Position numbers and translations under genes: made by a program. A DNA stretch of 64,000 nucleotides. Origin: Kosakonia oryziphila. GTDB lineage: Bacteria; Pseudomonadota; Gammaproteobacteria; Enterobacterales; Enterobacteriaceae. The stretch covers positions 62,001 to 126,000 of the forward strand of contig NZ_FMBC01000003.1 of the NCBI RefSeq assembly GCF_900094795.1. Direction: 5' to 3'. Below, piece by piece: positions 9,507 to 21,666 of the stretch; position 1 is the stretch's first letter, and every line of letters starts with the position of its first letter. Under the pieces are notes generated by a model that saw only the letters and a program-made list of their open reading frames with translations, was not told the origin of the DNA and made no database searches.

Positions 9507-12329
9507 ATGCAGAACGGCGCAATGAAAGCCTGGCTGGACTCTTCTTACCTCTCTGGGTCGAACCAGAGCTGGATAGAACAGCTCTATGAAGACTTCTTAA
9601 CCGATCCTGACTCGGTAGATGCTAACTGGCGATCTATGTTCCAGCAGTTACCGGGCACCGGAGTCAAACCGGATCAGTTCCACTCCAAAACGCGTGATTA
9701 TTTCCGTCAACTGGCGAAAGATGCCTCACGTTACTCTTCCTCTATTTCCGACCCTGACACTAACGTTAAGCAGGTCAAAGTCCTGCAGTTGATCAACGCC
9801 TACCGCTTCCGTGGTCACCAGCATGCGAATCTCGATCCGTTGGGACTGTGGCAGCAAGAACGTGTTGCCGATCTGGATCCGACATACCACGATCTGAGCG
9901 AAGCGGATTATCAGAACAGCTATAACGTAGGTTCCTTTGCGATCGGGAAAGATACCCTGCCGCTGGGTGAATTGATCAAAGCGTTGAAAGAAACCTATTG
10001 CGGTTCGATCGGCGCGGAATACATGCACATTACCAGCACTGAAGAGAAGCGCTGGATCCAGCAGCGGATTGAGTCAGCAGCCGGAAAATCGAGCTTTAGC
10101 AGCGAAGAGAAAAAACGCTTCTTAAGCGAACTGACAGCGGCTGAAGGCCTGGAGCGTTATCTCGGGGCGAAGTTCCCGGGCGCGAAACGCTTTTCGCTGG
10201 AAGGCGGCGATGCACTGATACCGCTGCTGAAAGAGATGATTCGCCATGCAGGTAAAAGCGGTACCCGTGAAGTGGTGCTGGGCATGGCGCACCGTGGTCG
10301 TCTGAACGTGCTGGTCAACGTACTGGGCAAACAGCCGCAAGATCTGTTCGACGAGTTTGCTGGTAAACATAAAGAGCACCTTGGTACCGGCGACGTGAAG
10401 TACCATATGGGCTTCTCGTCTGATGTTGAGACCGAAGGCGGTCTGGTGCACCTGGCGCTGGCGTTTAACCCGTCGCACCTTGAAATTGTCAGCCCGGTGG
10501 TTATTGGTTCCGTACGTGCGCGTCTTGATCGTCTCTCTGAGCCGAGCAGCAATAAAGTGCTGCCAATCACCATTCATGGTGACGCGGCGGTGGCGGGTCA
10601 GGGCGTGGTACAGGAAACCCTGAACATGTCCAAAGCGCGCGGTTATGAAGTGGGCGGCACGGTACGCGTGGTGATCAACAACCAGGTCGGTTTTACCACC
10701 TCAAACCCGCTGGATGCCCGTTCTACGCCGTACTGTACCGATATCGGTAAGATGGTGCAGGCGCCGATTTTCCACGTCAACGCGGACGATCCGGAAGCGG
10801 TTGCTTTCGTTACCCGTCTTGCGCTGGACTTCCGTAACACCTTCAAACGTGATGTGTTTATCGATCTGGTGTGCTACCGTCGTCACGGCCATAACGAAGC
10901 CGACGAGCCGAGTGCAACCCAGCCGTTGATGTATCAGAAAATCAAAAAACACCCGACGCCGCGTAAAATCTATGCCGATCGTCTGGAGCAGGATAAAACC
11001 ATCACGCTGGAAGATGCCACGGAGATGGTTAACCTGTATCGCGACGCGCTGGATGCAGGCGAGTGTGTGGTCGCTGAATGGCGTCCAATGAATATGCACT
11101 CCTTTACCTGGTCGCCCTACCTCAACCACGAGTGGGATGAGAGCTACCCGAACAAAGTAGAGATGAAACGCCTGCAAGAGCTGGCGAAGCGCATCAGTAC
11201 GGTGCCGGAAGCCATTGAGATGCAATCCCGTGTGGCGAAAATCTATGCCGATCGCCAGTTAATGGCGAATGGCGAGAAGTTGTTCGACTGGGGCGGTGCG
11301 GAAACGCTGGCTTACGCCACGTTGGTTGATGAGGGCATTCCGGTGCGCCTCTCCGGTGAAGACTCCGGACGCGGTACTTTCTTCCATCGCCATGCCGTGA
11401 TCCATAACCAGGCCAATGGCTCAACTTATACACCGCTGAGCCATGTGCATAATGGCCAGGGCCCGTTCCGTGTGTGGGACTCCGTGTTATCAGAAGAAGC
11501 TGTTCTGGCTTTTGAATATGGCTATGCCACCGCTGAGCCGCGTACGCTGACCATCTGGGAAGCGCAGTTCGGCGACTTCGCTAATGGCGCGCAGGTGGTT
11601 ATTGACCAGTTCATCAGTTCCGGCGAACAGAAGTGGGGCCGTATGTGCGGGCTGGTCATGCTGTTGCCGCATGGTTATGAAGGCCAGGGGCCGGAGCACT
11701 CCTCCGCTCGTCTGGAGCGTTATCTGCAACTGTGCGCTGAGCAAAACATGCAGGTTTGCGTCCCGTCCACCCCGGCGCAGGTTTACCATATGCTGCGTCG
11801 TCAGGCGCTGCGCGGTATGCGTCGTCCACTGGTGGTGATGTCACCGAAGTCTCTGCTGCGTCATCCGCAGGCTGTTTCCACGCTGGATGAACTGGCAAAT
11901 GGCACCTTTATGCCGGCGATTGGCGAAGTAGATGATTTGGATCCGCAAGCTGTGAAACGCGTTATCCTTTGTTCTGGTAAGGTTTATTACGATCTGCTTG
12001 AACAGCGTCGTAAAAATGACCAGAAGGATGTCGCCATCGTCCGTATTGAGCAGTTGTACCCGTTCCCGCATCAGTCGGTGCAGGACGCGTTGAAACCTTA
12101 TGCGCACGTACATGATTTTGTCTGGTGCCAGGAAGAGCCGCTTAACCAGGGCGCATGGTACTGCAGCCAGCATCATTTCCGTGATGTGATACCTTTTGGG
12201 GCCGCTCTGCGCTATGCAGGACGCCCGGCCTCCGCCTCCCCGGCGGTGGGATATCTGTCCGTTCACCAGAAGCAACAGCAAGATCTGGTGAATGACGCGC
12301 TGAACGTCGATTCAATAAAGGATAAATAA
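9507..12329 (+). CDS. sucA: 2-oxoglutarate dehydrogenase E1 component
   Basis: A 940-residue thiamine-diphosphate enzyme that decarboxylates 2-oxoglutarate and passes the succinyl group to SucB. The ThDP/Mg2+ region [14 protein letters not shown]...VINNQVG is present (about residues 352-395), as are [11 protein letters not shown] and the C-terminal transketolase-like domain with [16 protein letters not shown]. The start is ATG 9507 behind AAGGG, matching the family N-terminus MQN.(A/M)[11 protein letters not shown]. It is a few residues longer than K-12 SucA. The stop codon shares one base with the sucB start. Confidence 0.97.
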   Translation: MQNGAMKAWLDSSYLSGSNQSWIEQLYEDFLTDPDSVDANWRSMFQQLPGTGVKPDQFHSKTRDYFRQLAKDASRYSSSISDPDTNVKQVKVLQLINAYRFRGHQHANLDPLGLWQQERVADLDPTYHDLSEADYQNSYNVGSFAIGKDTLPLGELIKALKETYCGSIGAEYMHITSTEEKRWIQQRIESAAGKSSFSSEEKKRFLSELTAAEGLERYLGAKFPGAKRFSLEGGDALIPLLKEMIRHAGKSGTREVVLGMAHRGRLNVLVNVLGKQPQDLFDEFAGKHKEHLGTGDVKYHMGFSSDVETEGGLVHLALAFNPSHLEIVSPVVIGSVRARLDRLSEPSSNKVLPITIHGDAAVAGQGVVQETLNMSKARGYEVGGTVRVVINNQVGFTTSNPLDARSTPYCTDIGKMVQAPIFHVNADDPEAVAFVTRLALDFRNTFKRDVFIDLVCYRRHGHNEADEPSATQPLMYQKIKKHPTPRKIYADRLEQDKTITLEDATEMVNLYRDALDAGECVVAEWRPMNMHSFTWSPYLNHEWDESYPNKVEMKRLQELAKRISTVPEAIEMQSRVAKIYADRQLMANGEKLFDWGGAETLAYATLVDEGIPVRLSGEDSGRGTFFHRHAVIHNQANGSTYTPLSHVHNGQGPFRVWDSVLSEEAVLAFEYGYATAEPRTLTIWEAQFGDFANGAQVVIDQFISSGEQKWGRMCGLVMLLPHGYEGQGPEHSSARLERYLQLCAEQNMQVCVPSTPAQVYHMLRRQALRGMRRPLVVMSPKSLLRHPQAVSTLDELANGTFMPAIGEVDDLDPQAVKRVILCSGKVYYDLLEQRRKNDQKDVAIVRIEQLYPFPHQSVQDALKPYAHVHDFVWCQEEPLNQGAWYCSQHHFRDVIPFGAALRYAGRPASASPAVGYLSVHQKQQQDLVNDALNVDSIKDK

Positions 12330-13552
12330 TGAGTAGCGTAGATATTCTTGTTCCCGATCTGCCTGAGTCTGTTGCTGATGCGACCGTCGCGACCTGGCAC
12401 AAAAAACCAGGCGATAGCGTCCGACGCGATGAAGTATTGGTAGAAATCGAAACGGATAAAGTGGTACTGGAAGTACCGGCTTCAGCGGACGGTGTTCTGG
12501 ACGCGGTGCTGGAAGACGAAGGTACGACGGTCACTTCTCGTCAGATCCTTGGCCGCCTGAAAGAGGGCAATAGCTCGGGTAAAGAGAGCAGCGCCAAATC
12601 TGAAGCGAAAGAATCCACGCCAGCTCAGCGCCAGCAGGCGTCGCTGGAAGAGCAAAATAACGACGCGCTCAGCCCGGCGATCCGTCGTCTGCTGGCTGAA
12701 CACAGCCTTGACGCCAGTGCGATTAAAGGTACCGGCGTTGGCGGCCGCATCACCCGTGAAGATGTAGATAAGCACCTGGCGAAAGCTCCGGCCAAAGACG
12801 AAAGCAAACCTGCCGCTCAGCCGGTAAGCAGCCCGGCGCCGCAACTGGCTGGTCGTTCAGAAAAACGCGTGCCGATGACCCGCCTGCGCAAACGCGTGGC
12901 TGAGCGTCTGCTGGAAGCGAAAAATTCAACTGCCATGCTGACGACTTTCAACGAAGTCAACATGAAGCCAATTATGGATCTGCGTAAGCAGTACGGTGAT
13001 GCGTTTGAAAAACGCCACGGTATTCGTCTGGGCTTTATGTCGTTCTACGTGAAAGCGGTCGTTGAAGCGCTGAAACGCTATCCGGAAGTGAACGCCTCTA
13101 TTGATGGCGAAGATGTGGTTTACCATAACTATTTCGATGTCAGCATGGCGGTTTCCACACCGCGTGGTCTGGTTACGCCGGTACTGCGTGATGTGGATAC
13201 GCTGGGCATGGCCGACATCGAGAAGAAAATTAAAGAACTGGCGGTAAAAGGCCGTGACGGCAAGCTGACCGTTGAGGATCTGACCGGCGGTAACTTTACC
13301 ATCACTAACGGTGGTGTATTCGGTTCGCTGATGTCCACGCCGATCATCAACCCGCCGCAGAGTGCGATCCTTGGCATGCACGCCATTAAAGATCGCCCAA
13401 TGGCGGTCGATGGCAAAGTTGAAATCCTGCCGATGATGTACCTGGCGCTCTCCTATGACCACCGCCTGATCGACGGACGCGAGTCTGTGGGTTTCCTGGT
13501 TTCCATTAAAGAAATGCTGGAAGATCCGACGCGTCTGCTGCTGGATGTGTAG
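12329..13552 (+). CDS. sucB: Dihydrolipoyllysine succinyltransferase (E2 of 2-oxoglutarate dehydrogenase)
   Basis: A 407-residue protein that forms the 24-mer core of the complex. The N-terminal lipoyl domain has the lipoylated lysine Lys44 in [12 protein letters not shown]. An Ala/Pro/Glu-rich linker follows, then the peripheral subunit-binding domain around [22 protein letters not shown] (about 112-134). The catalytic acyltransferase domain ends with [15 protein letters not shown], whose His (about 378) is catalytic. The start overlaps the sucA stop by one base. Confidence 0.97.
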   Translation: MSSVDILVPDLPESVADATVATWHKKPGDSVRRDEVLVEIETDKVVLEVPASADGVLDAVLEDEGTTVTSRQILGRLKEGNSSGKESSAKSEAKESTPAQRQQASLEEQNNDALSPAIRRLLAEHSLDASAIKGTGVGGRITREDVDKHLAKAPAKDESKPAAQPVSSPAPQLAGRSEKRVPMTRLRKRVAERLLEAKNSTAMLTTFNEVNMKPIMDLRKQYGDAFEKRHGIRLGFMSFYVKAVVEALKRYPEVNASIDGEDVVYHNYFDVSMAVSTPRGLVTPVLRDVDTLGMADIEKKIKELAVKGRDGKLTVEDLTGGNFTITNGGVFGSLMSTPIINPPQSAILGMHAIKDRPMAVDGKVEILPMMYLALSYDHRLIDGRESVGFLVSIKEMLEDPTRLLLDV

Positions 13553-13561
13553 TGTCCTTTG

Positions 13562-13633
13562 CCCGGCAGCGCAGGCTGCCGGGTCTATAACAAACACCTG
13601 CTTTGCAGGCCGGAAAGCCGCGTAGCTTCCGGC
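13562..13633. repeat. Two REP-like hairpins between sucB and sucC
   Basis: The first hairpin is CCCGGCAGC/GCTGCCGGG (13562-13570 with 13575-13583). The second is GCCGGAA/TTCCGGC (13609-13615 with 13627-13633), a REP-type core. Neither is followed by a T run, so RNA stabilisation or processing between the dehydrogenase and synthetase genes is likelier than termination. Confidence 0.65.
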
Positions 13634-13665
13634 ATGACAAATTAAATGAAGGATGGATAGAACAC

Positions 13666-14832
13666 ATGAACTTACACGAGTATCAGGCGAAACAGCTTTT
13701 TGCCCGGTCAGGTCTGCCGACTCCGGTTGGTTACGCCTGTGCTACCCCACGTGAAGCAGAAGAAGCCGCATCTAAAATCGGCACTGGCCCGTGGGTGGTG
13801 AAATGCCAGGTTCACGCGGGCGGCCGTGGTAAAGCGGGCGGCGTAAAAGTCGTTAACAGCAAAGAAGATATTCGCGCTTTTGCGGAACACTGGCTGGGTA
13901 AACGCTTGGTAACCTACCAAACAGACGCCAATGGTCAGCCGGTTAACCAGATCCTGGTGGAAGCGGCAACGGATATTGGCAAAGAGCTTTATTTGGGCGC
14001 GGTTGTTGACCGTAGCTCACGCCGTGTGGTGTTCATGGCGTCGACGGAAGGCGGCGTGGAAATCGAAAAAGTGGCAGAAGAGACGCCGCACCTGATCCAC
14101 AAAACCACCCTTGATCCGCTGACTGGCCCGATGCCATACCAGGGACGCGAACTGGCGTTCAAACTCGGTCTGGAAGGCAAACAGGTTCAGCAGTTCACCA
14201 AAATTTTCATGGGGCTGGCGACCATTTTCCTTGAGCGCGATCTGGCGCTGATCGAAATCAACCCGCTGGTCATCACCAAACAGGGCGACTTGATCTGCCT
14301 CGACGGCAAACTGGGCGCTGATGGCAACGCACTGTTCCGTCAGCCGGAACTGCGCGAAATGCGCGACCAGTCGCAGGAAGACCCGCGTGAAGCACAAGCT
14401 GCGCAGTGGGAACTGAACTATGTTGCGCTGGATGGTAACATCGGCTGCATGGTGAACGGTGCTGGTCTGGCGATGGGCACCATGGACATCGTTAAGCTGC
14501 ATGGCGGCGAACCGGCTAACTTCCTCGACGTAGGCGGCGGTGCGACCAAAGAACGTGTTACTGAAGCGTTTAAAATTATCCTCTCCGATGAGAACGTGAA
14601 AGCGGTGCTGGTGAATATTTTCGGCGGGATCGTGCGTTGCGATCTGATCGCCGACGGTATCATCGGTGCGGTAGAAGAGGTGGGTGTTAACGTTCCGGTC
14701 GTTGTCCGTCTGGAAGGTAACAACGCTGAGCTGGGTGCCAAACGTCTGGCGGACAGTGGTCTGAACATTATCGCAGCGAAAAGTCTGACGGATGCAGCAC
14801 AGCAAGTTGTTGCCGCAGTGGAGGGGAAATAA
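13666..14832 (+). CDS. sucC: Succinyl-CoA synthetase beta subunit (ADP-forming)
   Basis: A 388-residue ATP-grasp protein that binds the nucleotide and, with SucD, makes succinate and ATP (or GTP) from succinyl-CoA. The N-terminus [11 protein letters not shown] and the glycine-rich [14 protein letters not shown] near residues 43-56 are typical. The C-terminal power-helix segment [18 protein letters not shown] is intact. The reading frame is open upstream to 13603, but the ATG at 13666, behind GAAGGATGG, gives the family start and length. It overlaps sucD by one base. Confidence 0.97.
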   Translation: MNLHEYQAKQLFARSGLPTPVGYACATPREAEEAASKIGTGPWVVKCQVHAGGRGKAGGVKVVNSKEDIRAFAEHWLGKRLVTYQTDANGQPVNQILVEAATDIGKELYLGAVVDRSSRRVVFMASTEGGVEIEKVAEETPHLIHKTTLDPLTGPMPYQGRELAFKLGLEGKQVQQFTKIFMGLATIFLERDLALIEINPLVITKQGDLICLDGKLGADGNALFRQPELREMRDQSQEDPREAQAAQWELNYVALDGNIGCMVNGAGLAMGTMDIVKLHGGEPANFLDVGGGATKERVTEAFKIILSDENVKAVLVNIFGGIVRCDLIADGIIGAVEEVGVNVPVVVRLEGNNAELGAKRLADSGLNIIAAKSLTDAAQQVVAAVEGK

Positions 14833-15701
14833 TGTCTGTTTTGATTGATAAGAATACCAAAGTTATCTGCCAGGGTTTCACCGGTAGCCAGGGTACTTTC
14901 CACTCCGAGCAGGCGATTGCCTACGGTACGCAGATGGTTGGCGGTGTAACGCCTGGTAAAGGCGGCACCACGCATCTGGGGCTGCCTGTATTTAATACCG
15001 TACGCGAAGCGGTAGAAGCCACTGGCGCAACAGCCAGCGTGATTTACGTTCCGGCGCCGTTCTGCAAAGACTCAATTCTGGAAGCAGTCGACGCAGGTAT
15101 CAAACTGATCATCACCATTACTGAAGGTATCCCGACACTGGATATGCTGACGGTTAAAGTGAAGCTGGACGAAGCTGGCGTGCGCATGATCGGCCCGAAC
15201 TGCCCTGGTGTAATCACCCCGGGCGAGTGCAAAATCGGCATCATGCCGGGCCATATTCACAAGCCGGGTAAAATCGGTATTGTGTCACGTTCCGGTACGT
15301 TGACTTACGAAGCGGTTAAACAGACCACCGATTACGGCTTTGGTCAGTCTACCTGCGTCGGTATCGGCGGTGACCCGATCCCGGGCTCTAACTTTATCGA
15401 CATCCTGAAGCTGTTCCAGGAAGATCCGCAGACCGAAGCGATCGTCATGATCGGTGAGATCGGCGGCAGTGCAGAAGAAGAAGCTGCTGCTTATATCAAA
15501 GAACATGTGACCAAACCGGTCGTCGGCTACATTGCAGGTGTAACTGCACCGAAAGGCAAACGCATGGGCCATGCGGGCGCCATCATCGCGGGCGGTAAAG
15601 GTACGGCAGACGAGAAATTCGCTGCGCTGGAAGCTGCCGGGGTGAAAACTGTGCGTAGCCTCGCTGATATCGGCGAAGCCCTGAAATCTATCATTAAATA
15701 A
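14832..15701 (+). CDS. sucD: Succinyl-CoA synthetase alpha subunit
   Basis: A 289-residue CoA-binding, histidine-phosphorylated subunit. The N-terminal Rossmann CoA-binding domain has [15 protein letters not shown] (about 15-29), and the active-site phosphohistidine is in [14 protein letters not shown] (about His247). It completes the sdhCDAB-sucABCD block. Its 3' untranslated region contains a hairpin and then a strong terminator, which in K-12 yields the small RNA SdhX. Confidence 0.97.
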   Translation: MSVLIDKNTKVICQGFTGSQGTFHSEQAIAYGTQMVGGVTPGKGGTTHLGLPVFNTVREAVEATGATASVIYVPAPFCKDSILEAVDAGIKLIITITEGIPTLDMLTVKVKLDEAGVRMIGPNCPGVITPGECKIGIMPGHIHKPGKIGIVSRSGTLTYEAVKQTTDYGFGQSTCVGIGGDPIPGSNFIDILKLFQEDPQTEAIVMIGEIGGSAEEEAAAYIKEHVTKPVVGYIAGVTAPKGKRMGHAGAIIAGGKGTADEKFAALEAAGVKTVRSLADIGEALKSIIK

Positions 15702-15774
15702 AACCATTGCTCCTCCCTGAGGGGAGCAAAAACTTGTCTCGACATGATTGGCCGCTCCTGTAGCGGCCTTTTTT
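15702..15774 (+). ncRNA. sdhX: Candidate SdhX (RybD) 3'-UTR small RNA
   Basis: In E. coli a small RNA, SdhX, is released from the 3' end of the sdh-suc message and acts on ackA and other targets. Here the same position holds a hairpin (GCTCC...GGAGC, 15707-15729), a single-stranded AAAAACTTGTCTCGACATGATT, and a rho-independent terminator. The layout fits an RNase E-released, Hfq-bound RNA. The 5' end cannot be fixed from sequence, so the coordinates are the whole 3' untranslated region. Confidence 0.5.
15750..15774 (+). terminator. Terminator of the sdh-suc operon
   Basis: The stem GGCCGCT/AGCGGCC with loop CCTGT is followed by TTTTTT, a textbook rho-independent terminator 48 bases after sucD. 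Confidence 0.9.
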
Positions 15775-16193
15775 ATGGTTGTAATTTACGCACTTCAGTA
15801 TTTTCAGCGGTAAGACGGTGTCCGTCAGCCGCTTGCAGCAGCATTGTGGGGATGGCTTCGCCACTCTGGCTATCGATCAATATGGAATGGGGTTCTCCAG
15901 GAGCAAAAAGATGCTGTTCGCCCCACTGGCGCAGTGCCACCACCACCGGGAATAACGACTCTCCTCTCTCTGTTAGCGCATATTCCTGATACGCCGTGCC
16001 ATCTGATGCGGGTTGAGTGGCAAAAACGCCAGCGTCTACCAGCTTGCGTAACCTGTCGGTAAGAATGTTGCGTGCCACGCCAGGACCACGCTGAAAATCC
16101 CCAAAACGCCGCGCGCCGGATGATAAGCAAGGCCCAGCGATCGCCAATTAAATCGACAGAACGGGCAATGGACAGGGTTGCGGGTGCTGCGCA
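15773..16193 (-). pseudogene. HxlR-family regulator, frameshifted and 5'-truncated
   Basis: The minus strand encodes a winged-helix HxlR-type regulator in two frames. The N-terminal part (16193 down to about 16112) reads SIARSVDLIGDRWALLIIRR. The rest continues in another frame as RRFGDFQRG.GVARNILTDRLRKLVDAGVF and ...YALTERGESLFPVVVALRQWGEQHLF, ending at 15773. One frameshift near 16110 joins them. The usual 10-20 residues before the recognisable part have no start codon. Such regulators commonly sit divergently beside an MFS efflux gene, and remains of one follow. In K-12 mngRAB occupies this gap. Confidence 0.75.
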
Positions 16194-16625
16194 AAGCGCT
16201 GTTTTTATCGGCCTATTGCTGGCACGTGTTTTTGCTGGGGTTATCAGCGACCTGGCAGGATGGCGGGCGGTGTATGGTGTTTCTGCATTGGTAATGATGA
16301 TGCTGTTGCTGCTCCTCAGACAACGGTTGCCTGTCATGCGCACCTCCGCAGTTTCTGAAAGCTGGTTTCGTTTGATGTCTTCAATGCTGGCGTTGTTATG
16401 CACCGATCGGGTGTTGCAAATCTGTGGTGTGCTGGCGCTGTTGACGTTTGCGGGAGCACTGGTGGCGTTATATATGCTGTTTTACGCGACAGGCAGCGGG
16501 CTGGGCGCCATGGTGCCGGGGTCGGCTGGCAGGAGGTTTGTCTGCCCGGCGCCAGCGTAAGTCTACTGGCGCTTATCGTCTGGGCCACAACACGACGCTG
16601 GATGCCACTGAATAATAGCCACTGA
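16190..16625 (+). pseudogene. MFS transporter remnant
   Basis: Plus-strand fragments of a major facilitator protein. The first is ARVFAGVISDLAGWRAVYGVSALVMMML, a typical helix 4-5 region with the DLAGWR signature. It is followed by LLCTDRVLQICGVLALLTFAGALVALYMLFY. The C-terminal tail GWQEVCLPGASVSLLALIVWATTRR is in a different frame and ends at 16625. The first 100 or so residues and much of the middle are missing, so the gene has lost large pieces and is not functional. It abuts the HxlR remnant head to head, suggesting one deletion removed both 5' ends. Confidence 0.7.
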
Positions 16626-17276
16626 AATAAAATGGTTTTTGTGCGTGCGAGAATAAAAAGAATAATCACGGAGCGGTGTTAAGCATGATAACCGTAATGG
16701 TGAAATATTTGTAAAATAAAAAAGATGTGCAATAAGTCTAATTTCTCAAACACTTTATCTGTCATGGATGATCCATTTTTTTCTGGGGATGATAAACGTT
16801 AAATATACTCGCCATTATTTATCTTTACCCACCGATTGATAACCATTGATTACGTTAAAATGAACATGCTGTTAACAATGATTTTACTGCAATTGTACAT
16901 CGGCTACAAAGTTAACAATACGGAATAAAAAATGATTTAAATCAATATCTAAATGCTTGGAAAAGATTATGAAAATCGTTAAATTGTTGCAGATCAAATT
17001 GGCTAAGAATCGGTAAGATGGGCATAAATTGATCGCTGTCGAAAAATGTAAAATTAACTCAATAAAAACCTATTTATCGTAAGGGTGTTCCGAGTTAATA
17101 TGCTCGAGATCAATTCGAAATTTTATTAACCTGGTTGTAACTTTTTTTCATTCATTACCACACGTTATGTGACAGTGAATAAAAACAGTGCAACAAATTT
17201 CTATTGGGGCATGCGTGTGAACCCGCACTAACGGGGTTTACTCTCGGAGTCTTCATGCGATGAGCAAGGAGTCAGA
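16626..17276 (+). promoter_or_regulatory. cydA upstream control region
   Basis: An A+T-rich interval of 650 bases without a gene. The last 90 bases, with GGGGCATGCGTGTGAACCC and CGGAGTCTTCATGCGATGAGC, match the cydA leader I know from K-12. Two GTTAAC motifs (near 16871 and 16911) sit in ArcA-like contexts, and an FNR-type palindrome lies at 16932-16945. In K-12 ArcA activates and FNR represses cydAB from several promoters in an equally long region, which fits what is seen here. Confidence 0.6.
16932..16945. promoter_or_regulatory. FNR-type binding site upstream of cydA
   Basis: ATGATTTAAATCAA matches the FNR consensus TTGAT-N4-ATCAA at all but the first base. It lies about 330 bases before cydA, a plausible place for oxygen-dependent repression. 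Confidence 0.55.
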
Positions 17277-18845
17277 ATGTTAGATATAGTCGAACTGTCG
17301 CGCTTACAGTTTGCCTTGACTGCGATGTACCACTTTCTGTTTGTGCCACTGACGCTCGGTATGGCGTTCCTGCTGGCAATTATGGAAACGGTTTATGTCC
17401 TCTCCGGCAAACAGATTTATAAAGATATGACCAAGTTCTGGGGTAAGTTGTTTGGTATCAACTTTGCTCTGGGCGTGGCAACAGGCCTGACGATGGAGTT
17501 TCAGTTCGGGACTAACTGGTCATACTATTCCCACTACGTTGGGGATATCTTCGGTGCTCCGCTGGCAATCGAAGGGTTGATGGCCTTCTTCCTCGAATCC
17601 ACATTTGTTGGTCTGTTCTTCTTCGGTTGGGATCGTCTCGGCAAAGTGCAGCATATGGCAGTCACCTGGTTAGTCGCGCTGGGTTCTAACTTGTCGGCAT
17701 TGTGGATCCTTGTAGCTAACGGCTGGATGCAAAACCCCGTCGCGGCTGATTTCAACTTCGAAACCATGCGCATGGAGATGGTGAGCTTTGCCGGACTGGT
17801 GCTGAACCCGGTTGCTCAGGTTAAATTCGTTCACACCGTGGCTTCCGGTTATACCTGCGGCGCTATCTTTATTCTCGGTATCAGCTCTTATTACCTGCTG
17901 CGTGGGCGTGACATCGCTTTTGCTAAACGCTCCTTTGCTATCGCTGCCAGCTTTGGTATGGCCGCTGTTCTGTCTGTTATTGTGCTGGGTGATGAATCCG
18001 GTTACGAAATGGGTGACGTGCAGAAAACCAAACTGGCTGCCATTGAAGCCGAATGGGAAACGCAGCCGGCTCCGGCGGCATTTACCCTGTTTGGCGTGCC
18101 GGACCAGGATAAGCAAGAGAACAAATTTGCTATCCAGATCCCTTATGCGCTGGGTATTATCGCGACCCGTTCGTTGAATACCCCGGTTATCGGCCTCAAA
18201 GAGCTGATGGTGCAACATGAAGAGCGTATCCGTAACGGTATGAAAGCGTACCAGTTGCTGGAGCAACTCCGTGCAGGTTCTGCCGATCAGTCCATTCGCG
18301 ATCAGTTCAACAACGTCAAGAAAGACCTTGGTTATGGCCTGTTACTTAAACGCTATACGCCGAATGTGACCGATGCGACTGACGCGCAAATCCAGCAGGC
18401 GACGAAAGACTCCATTCCGCGTGTTGCGCCGCTGTACTTCGCGTTCCGTATCATGGTGGCGTGTGGTGTTTTGATGCTGCTGATTATCGCTGCGTCCTTC
18501 TGGACGGTGATTCGTAACCGTATTGGCGAGAAGAAATGGCTGTTGCGTGCAGCTTTGTATGGTATTCCACTGCCGTGGATCGCCGTAGAAACCGGCTGGT
18601 TTGTTGCCGAGTACGGACGTCAACCGTGGTCGATTGGTGAAGTGTTGCCGACCGCATTGGCTAACTCGTCGTTAACCGTTGGCGATGTGCTGTTCTCCAT
18701 GATTCTGATTTGCGGCCTTTATACGCTGTTTATGGTGGCGGAAGTGTTCCTGATGTTCAAATTTGCTCGCCTTGGGCCGAGCAGCCTGAAAACAGGTCGC
18801 TATCACTATGAGCAGTCCAGTGTGGCTTCTCAGCCGGCACGCTAA
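17277..18845 (+). CDS. cydA: Cytochrome bd-I ubiquinol oxidase subunit I
   Basis: A 522-residue integral membrane protein with nine transmembrane helices. It carries haems b558, b595 and d and oxidises ubiquinol at low oxygen. Haem ligand His19 is in [10 protein letters not shown], His186 in [12 protein letters not shown], and the Met ligand of b558 lies in the C-terminal half. The long quinol-binding Q loop (about 250-380) includes [21 protein letters not shown], typical of the long-Q-loop enterobacterial type. It starts behind AAGGAG and is the first gene of cydABX-ybgE. Confidence 0.97.
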   Translation: MLDIVELSRLQFALTAMYHFLFVPLTLGMAFLLAIMETVYVLSGKQIYKDMTKFWGKLFGINFALGVATGLTMEFQFGTNWSYYSHYVGDIFGAPLAIEGLMAFFLESTFVGLFFFGWDRLGKVQHMAVTWLVALGSNLSALWILVANGWMQNPVAADFNFETMRMEMVSFAGLVLNPVAQVKFVHTVASGYTCGAIFILGISSYYLLRGRDIAFAKRSFAIAASFGMAAVLSVIVLGDESGYEMGDVQKTKLAAIEAEWETQPAPAAFTLFGVPDQDKQENKFAIQIPYALGIIATRSLNTPVIGLKELMVQHEERIRNGMKAYQLLEQLRAGSADQSIRDQFNNVKKDLGYGLLLKRYTPNVTDATDAQIQQATKDSIPRVAPLYFAFRIMVACGVLMLLIIAASFWTVIRNRIGEKKWLLRAALYGIPLPWIAVETGWFVAEYGRQPWSIGEVLPTALANSSLTVGDVLFSMILICGLYTLFMVAEVFLMFKFARLGPSSLKTGRYHYEQSSVASQPAR

Positions 18846-18860
18846 GACAGGAGTCGTCAA

Positions 18861-20000
18861 ATGATCGATTATGAAGTATTACGTTTTATCTGGTGGCTGC
18901 TGGTTGGCATTCTGCTGATTGGTTTTGCTGTAACAGATGGCTTCGACATGGGTGTAGGCATGCTGACCCGCGTGCTGGGTCGTAGCGACACTGAGCGCCG
19001 CGTGATGATTAACGCCATTGCGCCGCACTGGGACGGCAACCAGGTTTGGCTGATCACCGCCGGTGGTGCGTTGTTCGCTGCCTGGCCGATGGTTTACGCT
19101 GCTGCATTCTCTGGCTTCTATGTTGCGATGATCCTCGTGCTGTCTTCTCTCTTCTTTCGTCCGATTGGTTTCGACTACCGTTCGAAAATTGAAGACAATC
19201 GCTGGCGCGGAATGTGGGACTGGGGCATTTTCATCGGTAGCTTTGTACCGCCGCTGGTGATTGGCGTGGCGTTTGGCAACCTGCTGCAGGGCGTGCCATT
19301 CCACCTCGACAACGATATGCGTCTGTTCTACACCGGTAACTTCTTCCAGTTGCTGAACCCGTTCGGTCTGCTGGCGGGTGTGGTTAGCGTGGCGATGATC
19401 CTGACGCAGGGCGCGACATATCTGCAAATGCGCACCGTGGGTGATTTGCATCTGCGTGTTCGCGCTACTGTGCAGATCGCCGCACTGGTGACAGTGGTCT
19501 GTTTTGCACTCGCCGGTGTGTGGGTAGTTTATGGTATTGATGGCTATGTGGTGACCTCGGTGATGGATCATCACGCCCCGTCTAACCCACTGCTTAAAGA
19601 CGTTGCTGTACAGGCTGGCGCCTGGCTGACTAACTTTAACAACATGCCTGTATTGTGGGTGATCCCGGCTCTGGGTGTAGTACTGCCGCTGCTGACCATA
19701 CTGACCGCGCGTCTGGATAAAGCAGCATGGGCATTTGTGTTCTCTTCGCTGACCCTGGCCTGCATCATTCTGACCGCCGGTGTCGCGATGTTTCCGTTCA
19801 TCATGCCGTCAAGCACCATGCTGAAGGCCAGCCTGACCATGTGGGATGCGACATCGACTCAACTGACGTTGAATCTGATGACCTATGTTGCTCTGGTATT
19901 TGTGCCAATTGTTCTGCTCTACACCATCTGGTGTTACTGGAAAATGTTCGGCCGTATCACCAAAGAACATATTGAAAGCAATACCCACTCACTGTACTAA
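18861..20000 (+). CDS. cydB: Cytochrome bd-I ubiquinol oxidase subunit II
   Basis: A 379-residue partner of CydA with eight or nine transmembrane helices. The N-terminus FIWWLLVGILLIGFAVTDGFDMGVGML is the conserved first helix of the family, and NAIAPHWDGNQVWLI around residues 51-65 is diagnostic. It stabilises the oxidase and has the same fold as CydA without most haem ligands. It lies 15 bases after cydA behind an AGGAG site. Confidence 0.97.
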   Translation: MIDYEVLRFIWWLLVGILLIGFAVTDGFDMGVGMLTRVLGRSDTERRVMINAIAPHWDGNQVWLITAGGALFAAWPMVYAAAFSGFYVAMILVLSSLFFRPIGFDYRSKIEDNRWRGMWDWGIFIGSFVPPLVIGVAFGNLLQGVPFHLDNDMRLFYTGNFFQLLNPFGLLAGVVSVAMILTQGATYLQMRTVGDLHLRVRATVQIAALVTVVCFALAGVWVVYGIDGYVVTSVMDHHAPSNPLLKDVAVQAGAWLTNFNNMPVLWVIPALGVVLPLLTILTARLDKAAWAFVFSSLTLACIILTAGVAMFPFIMPSSTMLKASLTMWDATSTQLTLNLMTYVALVFVPIVLLYTIWCYWKMFGRITKEHIESNTHSLY

Positions 20001-20014
20001 GTAAGGAGCTGAAT

Positions 20015-20128
20015 ATGTGGTATTTCGCATGGATTTTAGGAACGCTTCTTGCCTGTGCTTTTGGAGTGATTACCGCCCTGGCGCTGGAACATGTTGAAGC
20101 GTCGAAAGCCGGACAAGAAGAACAGTAA
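20015..20128 (+). CDS. cydX: Cytochrome bd-I accessory small subunit CydX
   Basis: A 37-residue single-helix protein, formerly ybgT, starting MWYFAWILGTLLACAFGVI and ending in a short charged tail with EASKAGQEEQ. In K-12 CydX is an essential small subunit of cytochrome bd-I that stabilises haem b and d. It has a strong site (AAGGAG) just upstream, and its stop codon shares one base with the ybgE start (TAATG). Confidence 0.95.
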   Translation: MWYFAWILGTLLACAFGVITALALEHVEASKAGQEEQ

Positions 20129-20421
20129 TGGAAAAAATTATCGCAAAATTGTATGCGGTAATGGATAAGGGCCCGTTAAGGGCCCTTTCCTTAATAATGG
20201 CGCTCCTGCTGGCTGGCTGCATTTTCTGGGATCCATCCCGTTTTGCTGCGAAAACCAGCGAGCTGGAGGTCTGGCACGGATTGCTGCTGATGTGGGCGGT
20301 TTGTTCCGGGGTTATCCACGGCGTCGGTTTCCGTCCGCACGCTATTCACTGGCAGGGGTTTTTCTGCCCGCTTATCGCGGATGTTGTTCTGCTGGTGGGG
20401 CTTATTTTTTTCTTCTTTTGA
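20128..20421 (+). CDS. ybgE: Cyd operon inner-membrane protein YbgE
   Basis: A 97-residue YbgE/Cyd-operon family protein with three predicted membrane helices (about 19-37, 47-66 and 78-97), ending in the aromatic run GLIFFFF. Its exact function is unknown, but it is constantly found behind cydABX. It overlaps the cydX stop by one base and is followed by a terminator hairpin. Confidence 0.92.
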   Translation: MEKIIAKLYAVMDKGPLRALSLIMALLLAGCIFWDPSRFAAKTSELEVWHGLLLMWAVCSGVIHGVGFRPHAIHWQGFFCPLIADVVLLVGLIFFFF

Positions 20422-20443
20422 ATAAGAAATATCCGTTATCCTC

Positions 20444-20463
20444 ATGGGCTTGCAAAAGCCCAT
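20444..20463 (+). terminator. Probable terminator of the cyd operon
   Basis: The stem ATGGGCT/AGCCCAT with a six-base loop is followed by AAATTTTT. The stem is good but the T run is displaced, so termination may be partial and ybgC-tol could receive read-through, as reported in E. coli. Confidence 0.6.
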
Positions 20464-20569
20464 AAATTTTTACCATCCGTTTACCTGAAGCCATTCCAAA
20501 GCACCTTCCCCGCGCGTATAGTAGCGAAGTTTAAAAGCTCTAACTTTTTTTGCATTACCGGGATGTAAA

Positions 20570-21663
<1,094 letters not shown>

Positions 21664-21666
21664 TCC

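Noticed and set aside
9162-9525. Open frames in the sdhB-sucA gap
   Set aside because: They lie inside REP and inverted-repeat sequence and have no conserved features.
16072-16560. Intact small MFS-like gene of 162 codons
   Set aside because: The first 40 codons are antisense to the HxlR remnant, and the transporter part lacks its N-terminal half and C-terminal frame.
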